From the NCBI GenBank assembly GCA_037074765.1, contig JBAMDO010000099.1, positions 62,001-126,000 of the forward strand: a stretch of DNA of 64,000 nucleotides. The letters are read 5' to 3'. Source of the stretch: Mansonella perstans (taxonomy: Eukaryota > Nematoda > Chromadorea > Rhabditida > Onchocercidae). The translations under genes were made by a program, and so were the position numbers. Of the stretch, positions 45,401 through 58,300 are shown piece by piece. Under the pieces are notes generated by a model that worked only from the letters and a program-made list of their open reading frames with translations, made no database searches and was not told the origin of the DNA. Each line of letters opens with the position of its first letter. The stretch's first letter is position 1.

Positions 45401-48400
45401 ATCACATCAGAGGACATTTGGATAATTTTATGAGGGCTGGGTTATGTTATCCAAGATATCGAGGTAATTACTTTACAAATGCAGAATTGAATATTTTATA
45501 TTTTCAACAAATTGCAACAATTATCTTACTCTTCTGTTACAGGACCTAGTAGTCGTGTACGATTACCAGTGGGATTGAAAGTTATTCGAAAAATCGGTAG
45601 TGATTGTTTGGAGAAGGAAAATTATCCTGGATCGGATGATGGGTCGGTAATAGAAATGACAATGTTTTTCCAAAAAATAACGTGGTCGACTTCGTCAGAA
45701 TCCAATTAATTTATTTTAGATAGGATGATCTTTGAATATTCAACATTGTATTGTAGGTTGTTGCAGAAAATTACCATTTTCGGGGATCTTTGGCTACCAC
45801 TTGGTCACGGCATCAGATCGACGTATCGTGCTAACCACAAATGAACGTGATGCTCTGGCAGTATTCGAGGCCACTGGTGGAATGTTGTGTATAGCTTTGC
45901 CAAAGGGTGAACAGCTGGATACAAGGTTTTTTTGCTTTATATTTCTTCATTTTGCTTCTATTCTCTTTCCTTTAAATTTCCGTGGAATAGAAACATATTA
46001 CTGTTTCAGTGTGCTTCCGTATTTGGAGGATTTCGATATGGTTTACCTTTGGTTCCCTTATGTTCAAGAAAAATATGCAAAGGATTATGCATCATTGCTG
46101 AATGCTAATCGTTGCTTCATAGTTGAGTAAGTTTACCAAGTTACCTGTTCAAACCCTCTATCTTCTAGTTTTTCTACCTATGTAAGTATATGACTGTTTT
46201 TCAACCTCGCAAAAGTACTAATTAATTTGTCCTTATTATCATTTCTGTGAGGTGAGAGGACCAATAATATCTATGTAATAGACAGTAACATTTTTCCGAT
46301 AAAATTAAATCCTATAGAATTCAATTTCATCGAAAAATTTGTGTTATTTCTGATCAGCCAACTACTTTCTCTTTCCAGCAATCATGAGCGCCCAATTGAA
46401 CTGTTACGGTCTGATCGTAGACGTGAAATTAATAAGGCAATTCGGGAGGAATCGATTCGTTTACGTGCTAAAGGATTTCGTTCGTTAATTGATATACGAA
46501 GTGAATTGAAGTCCGAGCTGGTTAAGGATCCAATAAAGATGAACGGCGTTGCACAGGTGATTTACAGTGTTAGCGTTTGTGAAGAGAATCTTTTTATTTG
46601 AAATTCTGTTACTTTTTACCGTGCTTTCAAGTATTCCTACTTTATAAACTAAAAAACCGATTACTTTAAATCGATTTTTATAATCGTTTTTTTTTTTTTT
46701 TCCTTATATTAAACCGAGCAATATTCTATCCTTATTTTTTAATATTTTGTAGTGGAAACGATTTGATATATTGAATAAATTTATGCGCGGATTTCGACCC
46801 GGCGAGATGACAGTTATAACGGGAGGTACTGGATTTGGAAAGACAACATTTCTTTGCGAATATGCTCTTGATCTTCTTGTTCAGGGGGTTAATGCTGCTG
46901 TATTTCATATTTCCTGTTTATTCTTACAGTTTTTTAATGATAATAAGTTGTAAACAGAAAGATTATTTGTCGTCGAACAGTTCTCATCAATTCCTTATTT
47001 GCTTCATAAATTATAGGTTCGTACTCTATTCTGTAGTTTCGAAATGCCAGATGAAAAAATTCTGAAATGGATGCTCGTACAATTTGCAGCGTAAGTTTTT
47101 CTAATTTTTTCTGACATTTATTCTCTTGTTGGCAGGTTAATGACGTATGGTGACTGATAATTGCAATTTCATCTCTAATATTTGTTCATATGTGGTAAAT
47201 TTTTGTTAGGTAACTAAGATTTGCAATTTAATGAGAACAAAATTATTTTTTATTTAAATTATTTAATGTTATTATTTTTTCTCAATGTTATTTTGAGAAA
47301 AAGTAGCAATATTGAAGGCTAAAAGATACCTGTAGTTATATGGCAATATTAGACTCAAATAATAACAATGTAGTTTTGTTGTTAGACCAATACATCTACG
47401 AAGTATGGCGAAGTCTCGAACGTTCCATAATGGAGTGAAGTAAGCGAGCTATATCGACCTCTATATATGTATATATATATAGGTCGATATAGCTATTATA
47501 TGTACAATTTACTTTATCACTTCTATGTGCACTGCTACCCATATTTTTGTACGCTTTCATTCCATGATTTTTTTCATCATTTCTGAAATCATTTGACGCA
47601 CACTGTTCGCATCATAAAGCACTATGATGCTACTTCTAAAATAACAGGAAGATGATGGAAGTGGAAAGTTTGAAGTTTAATATGTTTATAAACGTGATGT
47701 GAATCACGAGAATCAGTGATGAATGGTGGTACAGTGGACGTCAAATGCATATTTGTGCTGTCTTTGAACGTAGTTAGTGGTTTTGCTGTGTCCGACATGC
47801 ATATATATGCATTTTATGTTCAACTGTGCATCACTGTTCTCGCTTTTCATTTTAAATATGCTTATTTAATTGCAGTCATTTTTCTTTTTCAGATTACCTT
47901 TATATAGAGTGGAACATCATCCAGCCGTTGAACTATGGATTGATCGTTTCGAGCGAACTAAAGGAGAATTGATTATTATGAAAGCGGATGAATTTCGGAA
48001 TCGTTCTGTCAGTCAGATAGCCTGTGTATGGATATTTTAAATCTTTAAGTTCTTGTTTACCTACGACTAGTTTTTTTACATTTTCTTTTGCCATCTTAAT
48101 TTTAGCCAGAAAATTATCCTGTTAGAGTTACTTGAAAATATAAACGGTACGTATACAGTTTGTTACTCATTAAGTCGTATTGATTATTTATATTAGTATT
48201 AAGATGTACACTGACAATCATTTCACTCGTAATCATGTGGGCATTGATTAGAATGGAATATCCTTGCTTTTGTTTGGTTGAATAAAATTTTGCTTACTGT
48301 AGGCGATCAGAAGTCAAGTTATAGCGGGTGAAATTGAACATGTCGTCATTGATAATCTACAATTTCTAGTAGGACTTGCAATTTTGAATGATGAAACAGC

Positions 48401-49476
48401 AAATTCATTCGAACGATTCCATCAACAGGTAGGTCTTCCACACCATCGATTCAGTTTCGGCGCTTTTATCCTTGATAGTTTGATATGGAGTATCGTTTAA
48501 ATAAATAATGTTCATTTATCATAAATTTTGAATACATTCGAAATAAGCCAAACTTTCTTGCAGGATCGTTTTATCGGTTTGATGCGCAGTATTGCCACCG
48601 ACTGTATGACACATATTACAATGGTAGTCCATCCTCGAAAAACAACTGTAAGCGATGCCTGAGAATTATTTATTTCAGCATTTTTCATATCCTTGCGATT
48701 GTTCATCTTGAAGGAGAGATTCATGAGAGATCTCCTTCTCATTTTTTCCGGTATTGGTTTGTAGGGCGGCGAAGATCTCGACATACATCACTTTGGTGGT
48801 TCAGGACGAGTTACTCAAGAAGCGGATAATGTTTTTGCAATACAACGACGACGAGATGAAGCCGATCGGCGTAGATTTCGTAAATTTTTATATGTAAGTT
48901 TTCCAAAAATCTACAAAATACAGTGTTATTTATGTATAGAACATGTTCATAATCTTGCTTTTGAGCCTATACTGAGTTGACCGTGCTGGGCTTATGATCT
49001 TGACGTATTTTCAATGTTTCGCATGTATCCCTTGTTTCCTCAGATATGCTAATATCTCTTTAGGAATTTGTGTTAAGGATTTTTTAAAGAAATGCTAAGA
49101 ATATTGCTTACCCGAAACGGTATGCCGTTGTAACATTATTTCTTACAAAAATCGTTATTTTGACCATTGGATCAATGTTTGTTGCCGTCGTAAACTAAGC
49201 CCTTCATCGAAAATTATATTTGGATGAAAGTATCCACTAATGCGTAATGCTAACAAATGTATGCGAAATTAAATGAAAATTCTTTTCTGATCTTCGTGAA
49301 AAAAAGATCCGTAAATTTTCCAATATATTTATTATTCGTTTTTACAGATTCTGAAGAATCGATATGGTCAAAGAAAAGTAGAGGATGATATTATTGAGAT
49401 GGTCTTCCAACCAGCCACATACACGCATACGTTGGTTGACCTGTCAGGAGGTTCAGTGAGCTCAGTCTCCAAGTGA
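39466..49476 (+). CDS. TWNK: Mitochondrial DNA helicase Twinkle, complete
   Basis: Twinkle is the hexameric 5'-to-3' helicase that unwinds mitochondrial DNA for polymerase gamma. Exon 1 (39466-39561) gives [20 protein letters not shown], a basic and hydrophobic start typical of mitochondrial targeting. Exons at 39697-39786, 40113-40217 ([16 protein letters not shown], matching the family N-terminus), 40350-40493, 42671-42859, 42960-43075, 44453-44514 and 45035-45165 form the degenerate primase-like region with KEGTWKYV. Then come [30 protein letters not shown] and EINKAIREE. The RecA-like helicase core carries Walker A ([10 protein letters not shown], near 46825-46850), [15 protein letters not shown], Walker B ([12 protein letters not shown], near 48340-48372), [10 protein letters not shown], and [15 protein letters not shown] near the arginine-finger region. 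The stop is the TGA at 49474. No zinc-ligand cysteines are evident, as in other metazoan Twinkles. The join of 40350-40493 to 42671 is phase-consistent but weakly supported. Confidence 0.88.
47447..47494. repeat. Inverted repeat in a Twinkle intron
   Basis: Fourteen bases (AGCTATATCGACCT, 47447-47460) recur perfectly inverted at 47481-47494, with TA-rich sequence between that can extend the stem. It lies in the roughly 0.8-kb intron between the exons ending near 47087 and starting at 47893. It could form a hairpin in DNA or pre-mRNA; function unknown. Confidence 0.75.
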
Positions 49477-50573
49477 CCTTTCGTTCGTCAAAGTTTTCAG
49501 TTCCTACTGCCATGTATTGGAAATTGTGCCGCTATCCATAAGTCTGTAATTTCGTTTCCAGCATGCTCAGCAATAGTAAACTGAGCTTGTTAATTTCAGA
49601 TCATCGCTGTGGTTAGTTAATACAGCGAGGTTTTATTTTTATTGATTTCTCTTGTTAAATTCGAATTTAAATATATTTGTATGTTGTTCACATACATATA
49701 GCGTTTAGATTAAACATGCGGTTTCTGTTCCTAGTTTTTTAAAATTTTCTATACAAAATAACATTCCTACTATTATTTTTCTGTTTTACCTTTGAATGCG
49801 TCTTTCTCGCAAACATTCTTTAGTTATCACTTAGTGATGAACTTTAAAACCTAAAGGATGAGCAGATGAAAGTTGGCTTTCCAAAACAACTGCATTATGC
49901 ATTATTTTTTTTTGTCAGTTGAAAACTGAAAAATACCCTTCTTGTATTTGTGCTTTTTTTTTTTTATTTAATTCGAAGTTCAAGAGGAAAGAGAGCACTG
50001 TGACTAATTGTAGTTGCGATCAACCCGTTTTTTTTTTTTTTGATAAGATCACAGATACAGCAATGGTATTTTTGACTTTATTGGCCCTATTTCAAATCTT
50101 TATGGTCAATAAATATATGATGATTATTATTAAATGATGATTATGATGATTTGTGATTATGATGATTACTCCAAATAATCGCTCACGTTACGATAGCAGC
50201 AGCATTCTTTTTTATCTTGTAACTTTATTTTGCCAAATGTTGTCATAAATAAAACTGAATGAAAAATAAAATTGTTTGTTTAACGGCGAATACTTTGAGA
50301 GGAAAAGAAAGAAACTCTCTTTCCCGTGGAATTTCTCTAGGCAACTTATTTTTTCTGGAAGAATTGATTAGAAAGTATTTGTTTAAGCTAGATAAAAAGC
50401 ATTCGAATCATTTGTGGAAGCTATTAATAAGTACAGTGATCTTGTTACACTCGAATTTTTCATGAAATATCAACGTTGCACATTTCATCCACCAAAAATT
50501 CAACGGGAAGTCCAATTCCGCTTCTCTTTATTTAGAGCTGAAGTATCCCCCGTTTACTGGGGATTTCCGAGAC

Positions 50574-50662
50574 TAGTTTATCCTGGGATTGCCTGAGATA
50601 GCTTATCCTGGGATTGCCTGAGACTAGCTTATCTTGGGATTGCCTGCGACTAGCTCATCTTG
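50574..50662. repeat. 26-bp tandem repeat, about 3.4 copies
   Basis: Units of the form AGCTTATCCTGGGATTGCCT plus GAGACT repeat about three times with a few substitutions, followed by a partial unit. Only the repeat is visible; no coding role. Confidence 0.85.
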
Positions 50663-50904
50663 CTTCTAATGCTGTCTTGTCACGAAATGAGTAATTTTGA
50701 GATAGTTCGAATTTCTTATCTTCCACCATAATCCAAGAGCCAAACGTATCACCTTGTAAACTTCTTTTTAATTGCGGGAAATTTTGTGTGAAATGAGTAC
50801 TGGATGTAGGGATGTTTAGAGACTATGGCGATTGAGGAGACGTGATATTGCACTTGTGGCGAAGACGAAAGTTTGCAAAGTTTCAGGTAAGACGTATGTT
50901 GGTA

Positions 50905-50954
50905 TTACGGAATGACATTCGTTGACGTGTCGACTACGGAGTGACATACCGTTG
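50905..50954. repeat. Direct repeat, two copies at 29-bp period
   Basis: TTACGGAATGACATTCGTTG (50905-50924) is followed by a near copy, CTACGGAGTGACATACCGTTG with two or three changes, at 50934-50954. It lies about 0.3 kb upstream of TSEN34. Confidence 0.6.
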
Positions 50955-51235
50955 GGATGCTTGTTTATTGCGATTTTTATTCATCTATGAGATTTTTTGA
51001 TAAATCTAGCTATACATATGATAAATGCATTAAATTAACAATTGAAAAGATAAAAAGTTGGACGTTAATGCAAGAAGCTTTTCATCTTTCATATATGTAT
51101 ACATTTAATACATTAGTGATAGTATTATCTTCGTATATTTCTAATCACTAACTTAATGCAATAAATTTAATATTTTATGGACAGGAAGGTACTGTTCTGT
51201 TTAGAATATAAAATGAGAGTTTTTTTCAGATAGAG

Positions 51236-53834
51236 ATGAGTGAAGCAAATTTGATAAATGCGACAGACACATGCTCTACATCGAAAGATGAGAAAGTTAG
51301 TATCTCGATTAAATGTTTACCTGCTCGAATTGAATATTCGAATTCACAGTTCCTCGTATTTGATGCTAATGGTTAGTAAATAAGTATATTTGAAGCTTAC
51401 TTGTAGGACGAAAAGTTTTTAAAGGGAGCCTGTTATTTCATATATGATATTACTCGAGCCAAACGCTCCTTGAGAATCTATATTGGTGATAAGAAAGTGA
51501 GTGAGCCATAACAGTATCGAAAGCTTTATAAAATTGTGAGGTAGTGCTAAGGTAGATGTGAAATTTGAGTTGTAATACTTGTTTTTCTATAAATATTTTG
51601 ATTTAATGTATTCTGAAAGATACTGAGTTGTAATACTTGCTTTTCTATAAATATTTTGATTTAATGATTCTGAAAGATACTGAGTTGTAATACTTGCTTT
51701 TCTATAAATATTTTGATTTAATGTATTCTGAAAGTATCTTGCAAAATTTGATGAAAATTTTAAAGTAGCGGAGCAGATGAGGAAAGAATTCCGTATTATC
51801 GCCGAAGCATTTGGTACTCCCCCCAACGCACGCGCTGATATTCGGAAATATGGTGCTCCGTTTGTTTTAATGCCAGAACAAGTGGCGGTACTTATTGAAT
51901 ACGGTTAATATTTCTTACTTCCATTTCTACTGAAAATATATCGTTTTTTTTCTCTCCGAAAAGAGCGAAAGAAACGTATTGCTATTTTTTTTCTAGATTG
52001 ACTTCGGAAACTTGCCAAACTTTATAATTGTGGTATTTATTGTGCTTGTACTGTTTTGACCATTAATTATGTCATCTTTTGGGCTCGCAAAGGTTGTACA
52101 ACTCAAGAATAGTACGAAAGATATTGCTATTGAGAAAAGGGATGCGGAAGTTCCAAGAGCTCACTCGACACGGCTGGATGATGTAGCTTTAAGGAAGAAG
52201 GCTGAGATGATAGCAAAAGGTCGGAAAGCAAAGAAGCTGAAACGTCAGGCTAGTACTGGAGCTGTTGCTGCAGCTTTGAAAGTACTGGATAAGTGTTTTT
52301 CAACCACTATCACATAAGTAGGATTGAATATAGCACTCTTCATCACATTTCACATAGCAGAGTTTATTTGCTCTTTCTTCTCTTACAGAGTGCATTAACC
52401 TTTCATCACAGAATCTTTCAAATTTTTTTGGTCCAAGCCACAAGTAATTGTGAATTACCCTTGGCACTTTATCGATGTTGCTTTGTTTGTAACATTTTAA
52501 AGCCATTTTCTGAGATGTAAGCCAAAAGTTTTGTTTACTTCGGCATGTCAGTAATGAGAAATTAAGATTTACACTCTCTTATGTTTTTTGAAGATTCCCT
52601 CTTTTGAGTGGGAATGTTGTTACTCAAGCAAACATAGCATAAGCAAGGCCCGTGCTATGTTTGCTTGCTTTTCGCTTGCGTTCATTGCAATAAAATGAGC
52701 CTATTGTTGTAATAAAACAATACACGCGATGTGTTTCAGGTTCGACGTTGTGATATTGTTAATGTGGGAGTTACAGCTTCTGAAATTGAAGATGCAGTGA
52801 AGGAACTATCAAGGCCTAACAATACCCCTAAACAAGGGGATACTTGGTTTCATCCACTTTGTGAGTTGTTTTAACATTGCTGGTAAGATGTATGGCATAT
52901 TAAGATTTTTTATTAGTGTCTCATCATTATGATAGAATCCGATTAAGCTATATAACTTCTCTTCTACTTGATATTAGCATTCTTTCTCAATTCTAACTGG
53001 AGAAAAGTTTTGTACATTCACCCAGGCTGTACCAGACTGTATCGATCAGCAGTTAACGATTTGAACTCTTAAAACTGTTTATTGAAAGCTTCCTTTGTAA
53101 TCTGATAACTTTAGCTGTTTTGCCAATAAGTTCCAGTGTTCCTATTTAGATTTTAAATTCTCTGTGTGGTGTTTTCAAAAGAAATGAGCAAACTGAATTA
53201 AGGAAAGGAGCGAGCTGCATTTTTCCTAAACCGATATGTTGAACAACGGCAGCTGAATAAATTTGAGAGAAAAATTGGATGGGCCATCCTATAGTTTTAG
53301 AGCAAATCATTTACAGATGATACTCGTGAAGAAGCGTACGAAGAAATGGAAAGGCTACCGCTTCCTAAAACTTCAGTTTTCCGAATCCGACTAAACACAT
53401 TTCGTGATTTATGGCGGAGAGGTTACTATTTAACGTGTGGTTTGAAGTTTGGATGTGATTACCTTGCTTATGAATGTGTCCCTGGTGAGGTCAGTATCTA
53501 TGTTTCTCATTTGTTCTGTACCTTTAACTCATCCGATTTTATCTTTTTATCTAATACTACTCCCAGATGATACTTTTTATCCTTGCAGTTTCTGCTTACA
53601 ATTGATCAAGCAGTGCTTTTCTTAATCTCGTACTTTTTCTAGGATCATTCCAAGTGGCTAGTGAAATGTGTGGATTCACAAGATGCTTTATCGTCCTTGG
53701 ATCTTATTGCACTCTCAAGGCTTTCCTCTCAAGTAAAGAAACATGTCTTGCTAGCTATTGTCTCATCTGACACTTTATCACCCTACTATATTGAATATTC
53801 CTGGTGGAAACCTCAGCGATCTCAGAATATGTAG
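51236..53834 (+). CDS. TSEN34: tRNA-splicing endonuclease subunit Sen34 (TSEN34)
   Basis: Sen34 is one of the two catalytic subunits of the nuclear tRNA-splicing endonuclease, cutting the 3' splice site of intron-containing pre-tRNAs. Exon 1 (51236-51371) opens MSEANLINATDTCSTSKDEK, seven bases after a TTTTTTCAG acceptor that could receive a spliced leader. Exon 2 (51766-51903) has GTPPNARADIRKYGAPFVLM followed by PEQVAVLIEYG, matching the N-terminal domain. Exon 3 (from about 52093) is charged (RLDDVALRKKAEMIAKGRKA). Later exons give TWFHPL, then VFRIRLNTFRDLWRRGYYLT and CGLKFGCDYLAYE. The last exon (53643-53834) has DHSKWLVKC and SSQVKKHVLLAIV. The expected catalytic triad is present: Tyr in DYLAYE, His in EDHSKW and Lys in QVKKHVLL. 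The exon 2/3 junction is unresolved: the donor after Gly leaves phase 1, whereas the next block opens in phase 0, so a small exon may be missing. Confidence 0.87.
51566..51735. repeat. 57-58 bp tandem repeat, three copies, in TSEN34 intron 1
   Basis: Three consecutive copies beginning TGAGTTGTAATACTTG and ending CTGAAAG, differing by one T/C change and a small indel. They lie directly before the exon 2 acceptor. Confidence 0.92.
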
Positions 53835-54678
53835 CAGCGGTTGTATTCGTTTGCATTTGTGCTGCTTCATTGTATCTTGATTATGATGAATGTCAGAAGT
53901 GTTTAATGAATGCTAGCTAGGACGCACTGATTCTAATCAGTGCATCATGCAGAAATGCCAGACGAGAGGAGAAGAATATAAATTAAGAGAACTAACAAAG
54001 ACAGAATTGAAGTCTAGAAGTCTCCATAGCAGTAATTCAAACTTCTTTATAATTCTGTCTCTCCTGGTCACAGAAGCTTATTTGTTGGTGTTATCCATTT
54101 CATTTCATTTGGAATGCTTTCCGATAAGTCTTTTCGTTTTTCTTTTTTGTTATTCTTTGGTTTTCTTTGCCATAAATGTTTCTTGCCATTTATTTGTTTA
54201 GAAATGCAAAAGGTAAATAAATAAGTACGAAGTATCCAACCTCCGTTATTTTAGTCTGTTTTTCTCAATGAGTATTTGCTGCTATATTTCTGATGATAGC
54301 AACATTTTCGATATAATTAAATTTAGCTCCCCATTTTACCATTTTCCACTCATTGTTTTGAAATAACCATTTTGTTAATATATTACGAAGTAGTAGAAAC
54401 TACATTAACCCTTACTATTATTTGTGGAAGAACTGAACAAGTGGAAATAGTGAGCAGATTGTTATATTTGGCTAATGTTCAGAGATTGTTGATTTGGAAT
54501 AGAAATGTAACGAGCAGAAAGGGGTGTGATATGTCTTAGCTTTTTGCAGTGGGAAATTTTAGGGTGAGAGAATTGCGGGGGTAGTTATCATCAGGTTATT
54601 GGGTTTATCATAAATATTAATGCAATTTCAGGACTATCATTTTTGCTGACATGTGTTAGTACTGAATTATTCGTTGAA
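53835..54678. other. Short gap between TSEN34 and LSm2
   Basis: About 0.84 kb on the same strand as both flanking genes, close enough for an operon-like arrangement. The frame at 53947-54201 shows no family or splice support. An alternative first exon for LSm2 (ATGCAAAAG before a GT donor near 54212) lies here. Confidence 0.45.
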
Positions 54679-55393
54679 ATGGCAAGTTTTTTTTCCTTAA
54701 TTGTTTAGTGATAGGAAGGAGGAAAATAAAAGAAAGTCTTTTTTGTGGCAAAGAAAATCAATCTGTGCATTTAAGAAACTATATAAGAAGAGGTTATTAA
54801 AAGTTAATCTCCATAATTCAGATGTCATTTTGCAGCTGTTTTATTCGTTTTTCAAGTCACTGGTTGGAAAAGATGTGGTGGTGGAATTGAAAAATGATTT
54901 GAGGTGAGTTATCTGACACTGAGCTGTATCGTTTTGGTTCCGTTATTTTCGGCTTTATGAAATGCCAAATTACTTAGTTTTGTTTAAAGCTAAGAAATAA
55001 CTAGTTTTGGAAATAGTGCGAAGTGAACAATAGCTTTCTTTATGTTGTCTTCATTAAAAACTGCGGAGGAGGAACTAAATGAAGAATTGTTATAGTGCTG
55101 CTACTTCTTTGTTGTTTCTTTGTTGTTTTGATTGAAAGTGAAAGGTATGATGGTTTCATTGCAGTATCTGCGGTACATTACATTCTGTGGATCAGTATTT
55201 AAACATGAAATTGACGGATATCTCAGTGACCGATACAGAGCGATACCCGCATATGCTGTCCGTCAAAAATTGCTTCATTCGTGGATCCGTGGTGCGTTAC
55301 GTGCAACTACCCGCTGATCAAGTTGATACTCAGTTGTTGCAGGATGCAAGTCGGAAGGAAGTTATGCAGGCCAAAAGATCCGCTACTGCCTAA
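54679..55393 (+). CDS. LSM2: U6 snRNA-associated Sm-like protein LSm2, complete
   Basis: LSm2 is a subunit of the LSm2-8 ring that binds the U6 snRNA 3' end in the nucleus and of the LSm1-7 ring in mRNA decay. Exons 54836-54903 and 55165-55393 encode LFYSFFKSLVGKDVVVELKN, SICGTLHSVDQYLNMKLTDI and MLSVKNCFIRGSVVRYVQLP (Sm1 and Sm2 motifs), ending KRSATA. Conservation is very high. The family begins Met-Leu-Phe-Tyr, but the exon at 54836 starts at the Leu codon immediately after a TTTTGCAG acceptor, so the Met must come from an upstream exon. The ATG at 54679-54681 is followed directly by GCAAGT, the consensus for a GC-AG intron donor, and would give exactly the conserved start and 99 aa. The alternative at about 54203-54211 would add two residues. 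Confidence 0.93.
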
Positions 55394-58300
55394 TTCTTTG
55401 TGTGACATTATCAACTAATAGTTGTTTTAATTTTGCATTGCTTAAATATTCACTTTCTCTTGAGTGAAGAAGGATTGAACACTTTATCGTTATAATTCAA
55501 GGTCTAAAATTCTCCTCGTTATTGCGAAGTCTTTTAGAATCTTTGACCTCAGGCTTTTACGTTGCATTTCTTTTTTTCCTTTTTTTCTCAGTTAAAATTT
55601 TTCTGTTTTTTATGCACTAATAAAAATAAACTGTTTGTACAGTGATTTCTGAAATAATTCTTTCCAACAACATATAAACAAGATCTAACTGACAGCAACT
55701 CCTTTAGTTGGGAGTTTGAAAATGCTACATATGGTGTGTAAAATGCTGTATAGGGTGAAATTGGCGGTAATAACGGCAACGATAAAATATTTCTGTGTTT
55801 TTTGTGTATCGTTTTGAAGTTGGGTAGATATATCCGTTTTGAAAACTTTGAAGATATACATGAGGTTGATAAACTGATATCGGATCGAATGGAATATGTC
55901 ATTGCAAGTTAATGTAATTGGAAAATTGTAAATTCGATCCGGATGAAAATGAACCTAATTAAGGTAACAAAACTAGCAGCACCTGGATTGTTTCGTAGGA
56001 AGAATAATAAAAGATTGCCGGAGATTTGGGAAACTATCTGGTGCATTTCTTCATTTTTAGGCTCATTTTCACCCTATTGCTACATTCCCCAAAAAATCTT
56101 AGTTTAACTTCTGTTTTGTCTGAAACTCTTAAAACTCTTCGAACATTTGACTTGATATATGACATCCAATCCCTTGCCCTGGGCCAGTTTCTTTTCTTCA
56201 TTAACTATAAATTATAAACTGAATTTTAATTCTATGATTATTTTTACGCTGGCAAAACAGCTATCATGAACACTACATTAATATTTGATTTAATTCTTAC
56301 GAAGCGCTAATAGATGATATTCATTTTCGCATAAAGTAATGGCGTGACGTTACTAAGCATATTAATAAGATTAAAAAAAACGAATAAATTATTAGCAAAT
56401 ATTATAGCTATAATATTATTAGAAATTAACAATATTATAGCTTCTAACAATATTATAGCAATTTATTGTTATAATATTGTTAGAAGCAATAACTGATCAT
56501 TTGTAATAGTCTACAATTGTTAATGACAGTATATTATAACGAATTAACGATGATAATGAAATAATGATAATTGAGGATAATCGATAATAATGATCAATGG
56601 TAAAAATGATACTATACTATAGTTATGAAAGGTATTCGCGACATTTTTGATCTTATTTGACGAAATTACAACTTTGATCTGATCTAAGATTAATTTAGCG
56701 TCCAATCTTTGATTTTATTAATACTAGATTAGGATTTATTGCTACGGAAGATGATGATATATTTATTAAATAATGATTTATTCAAATGGAAAAAAAAGCA
56801 TTTCATGATTCATTTTTATGAATTATTATTAAATATATTTCTTTTTTTTTTTTATCAACAATTTCATAAAACGAAAATTTTTTAATTTACATCAGCAAGG
56901 ATTCATGCATTTCCCTTTTTTCCTGAATTTCTTGAATTTAGCACCATCATTGTCTTAGTATATAAGCAAACGGAAGAAATATGTAAAGCTGACCGATTAA
57001 TTAAAACATATAGTATTTGTTACTGTAATAATTGAAAATGCGAAAATTTTTTAAGATTACTAGGCAAATTAGTTTTGCACGACGACAACAGTGAGATTTG
57101 ATCATGTGAGTAAAATTGCTGAACGTAGAGAAAATAGTATGATAACAATAGAGTTCATTTTTATTTTAAGAAGAAATTCACCAATGATAAATGACGCAAG
57201 AAAGGAATAGACTTATAATTAAGCCTATTTTCTGGATAATTCCTATGGTCAAGCTTAATTGTCGAACTTTACTTTCTCATTGTTTGCTATCATAATTTTA
57301 TTCTTTAACTTAACTATCTTTTCCTAATTTCTCATATATTCATCGTATTTTGACATTTCCACTCATCTCTTCTTTCATTCAAAGTGAATAATAGAATAAA
57401 TTTTAATTTGCAATAAATTTGAATAATTATGAGTTTTTTTTTTTAATTATGAAAAATGTTTCGTTAATTAAATGATCACAAATGCATCAAAAAGAGTAAA
57501 TAAAGTATTGTTGAATTGATGGAAAGAATTTCCACAAATAGTATTAATTTTAAGAATAAAATAAAGTTAAACATAACTTACTCATTGGAAAAGTAACTAA
57601 TGACTAGGAAATAGCAATTGCAAATGCAGTAAAGTTAAAGGGATGTTATATTTTTCAAGTTTTTTCTTTTCAAATTTTTAACTTCGATTGTTAAAGTCTG
57701 TAACTATCAAATACTATTTACTACTTGCTAATAGTTTATCATTAATTTGAATTAATTGCATGCATTTTTATGTAATGGGCAGAAAGCCATGCAAAATATT
57801 TGCGTGATATAATATATCCATCCTATGCATACTGTAATATCGTTATAAGCAATACTAAAAGAATGGCAATGCAATTTTTGTTTCAAGATTATAGCGCAGT
57901 GATAAATAACTTTAGCATGTATACGGTAACTTCCAAGAATTATCTTACTATACGTAAATACACATTAGAAATTAGGAATTTCTTGTCCAAAATTTATACG
58001 GTTTTCACCTCTAAAATGTATGGCATAGATTTCTGAAACATGTTTTTCATAAGGGATGGAAATACGGTAATCCTTCATTGCCTTGACTACTAGACAAATG
58101 AATCCAAGTACAGTATATGCCTTCTCTAGGATGAATGGAAAGAACGGTGATTCTCGAATGTAATTCGAGAATGTTCCAGGATTGTTGCAATTGCATTTCG
58201 CACGTACGCTATTTAACTAATTTGCATACAGCATAAGATCATGCCATGACGTTCAGACAGAAATATACTATTTGGTTGTTTCTTATCACAGCGATTGGTC

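Larger units (their letters stand above)
49477..51235. other. Intergenic, Twinkle to TSEN34
   Basis: About 1.8 kb. It contains ATGATT-type simple repeats at about 50117-50168, an AATAAA near 50108 that could end the Twinkle transcript, a 26-bp tandem repeat (50574-50662) and two related copies of a 20-bp sequence (50905-50954). Open frames at 49919, 50259, 50414 and 50957 have no supporting features. Confidence 0.5.
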
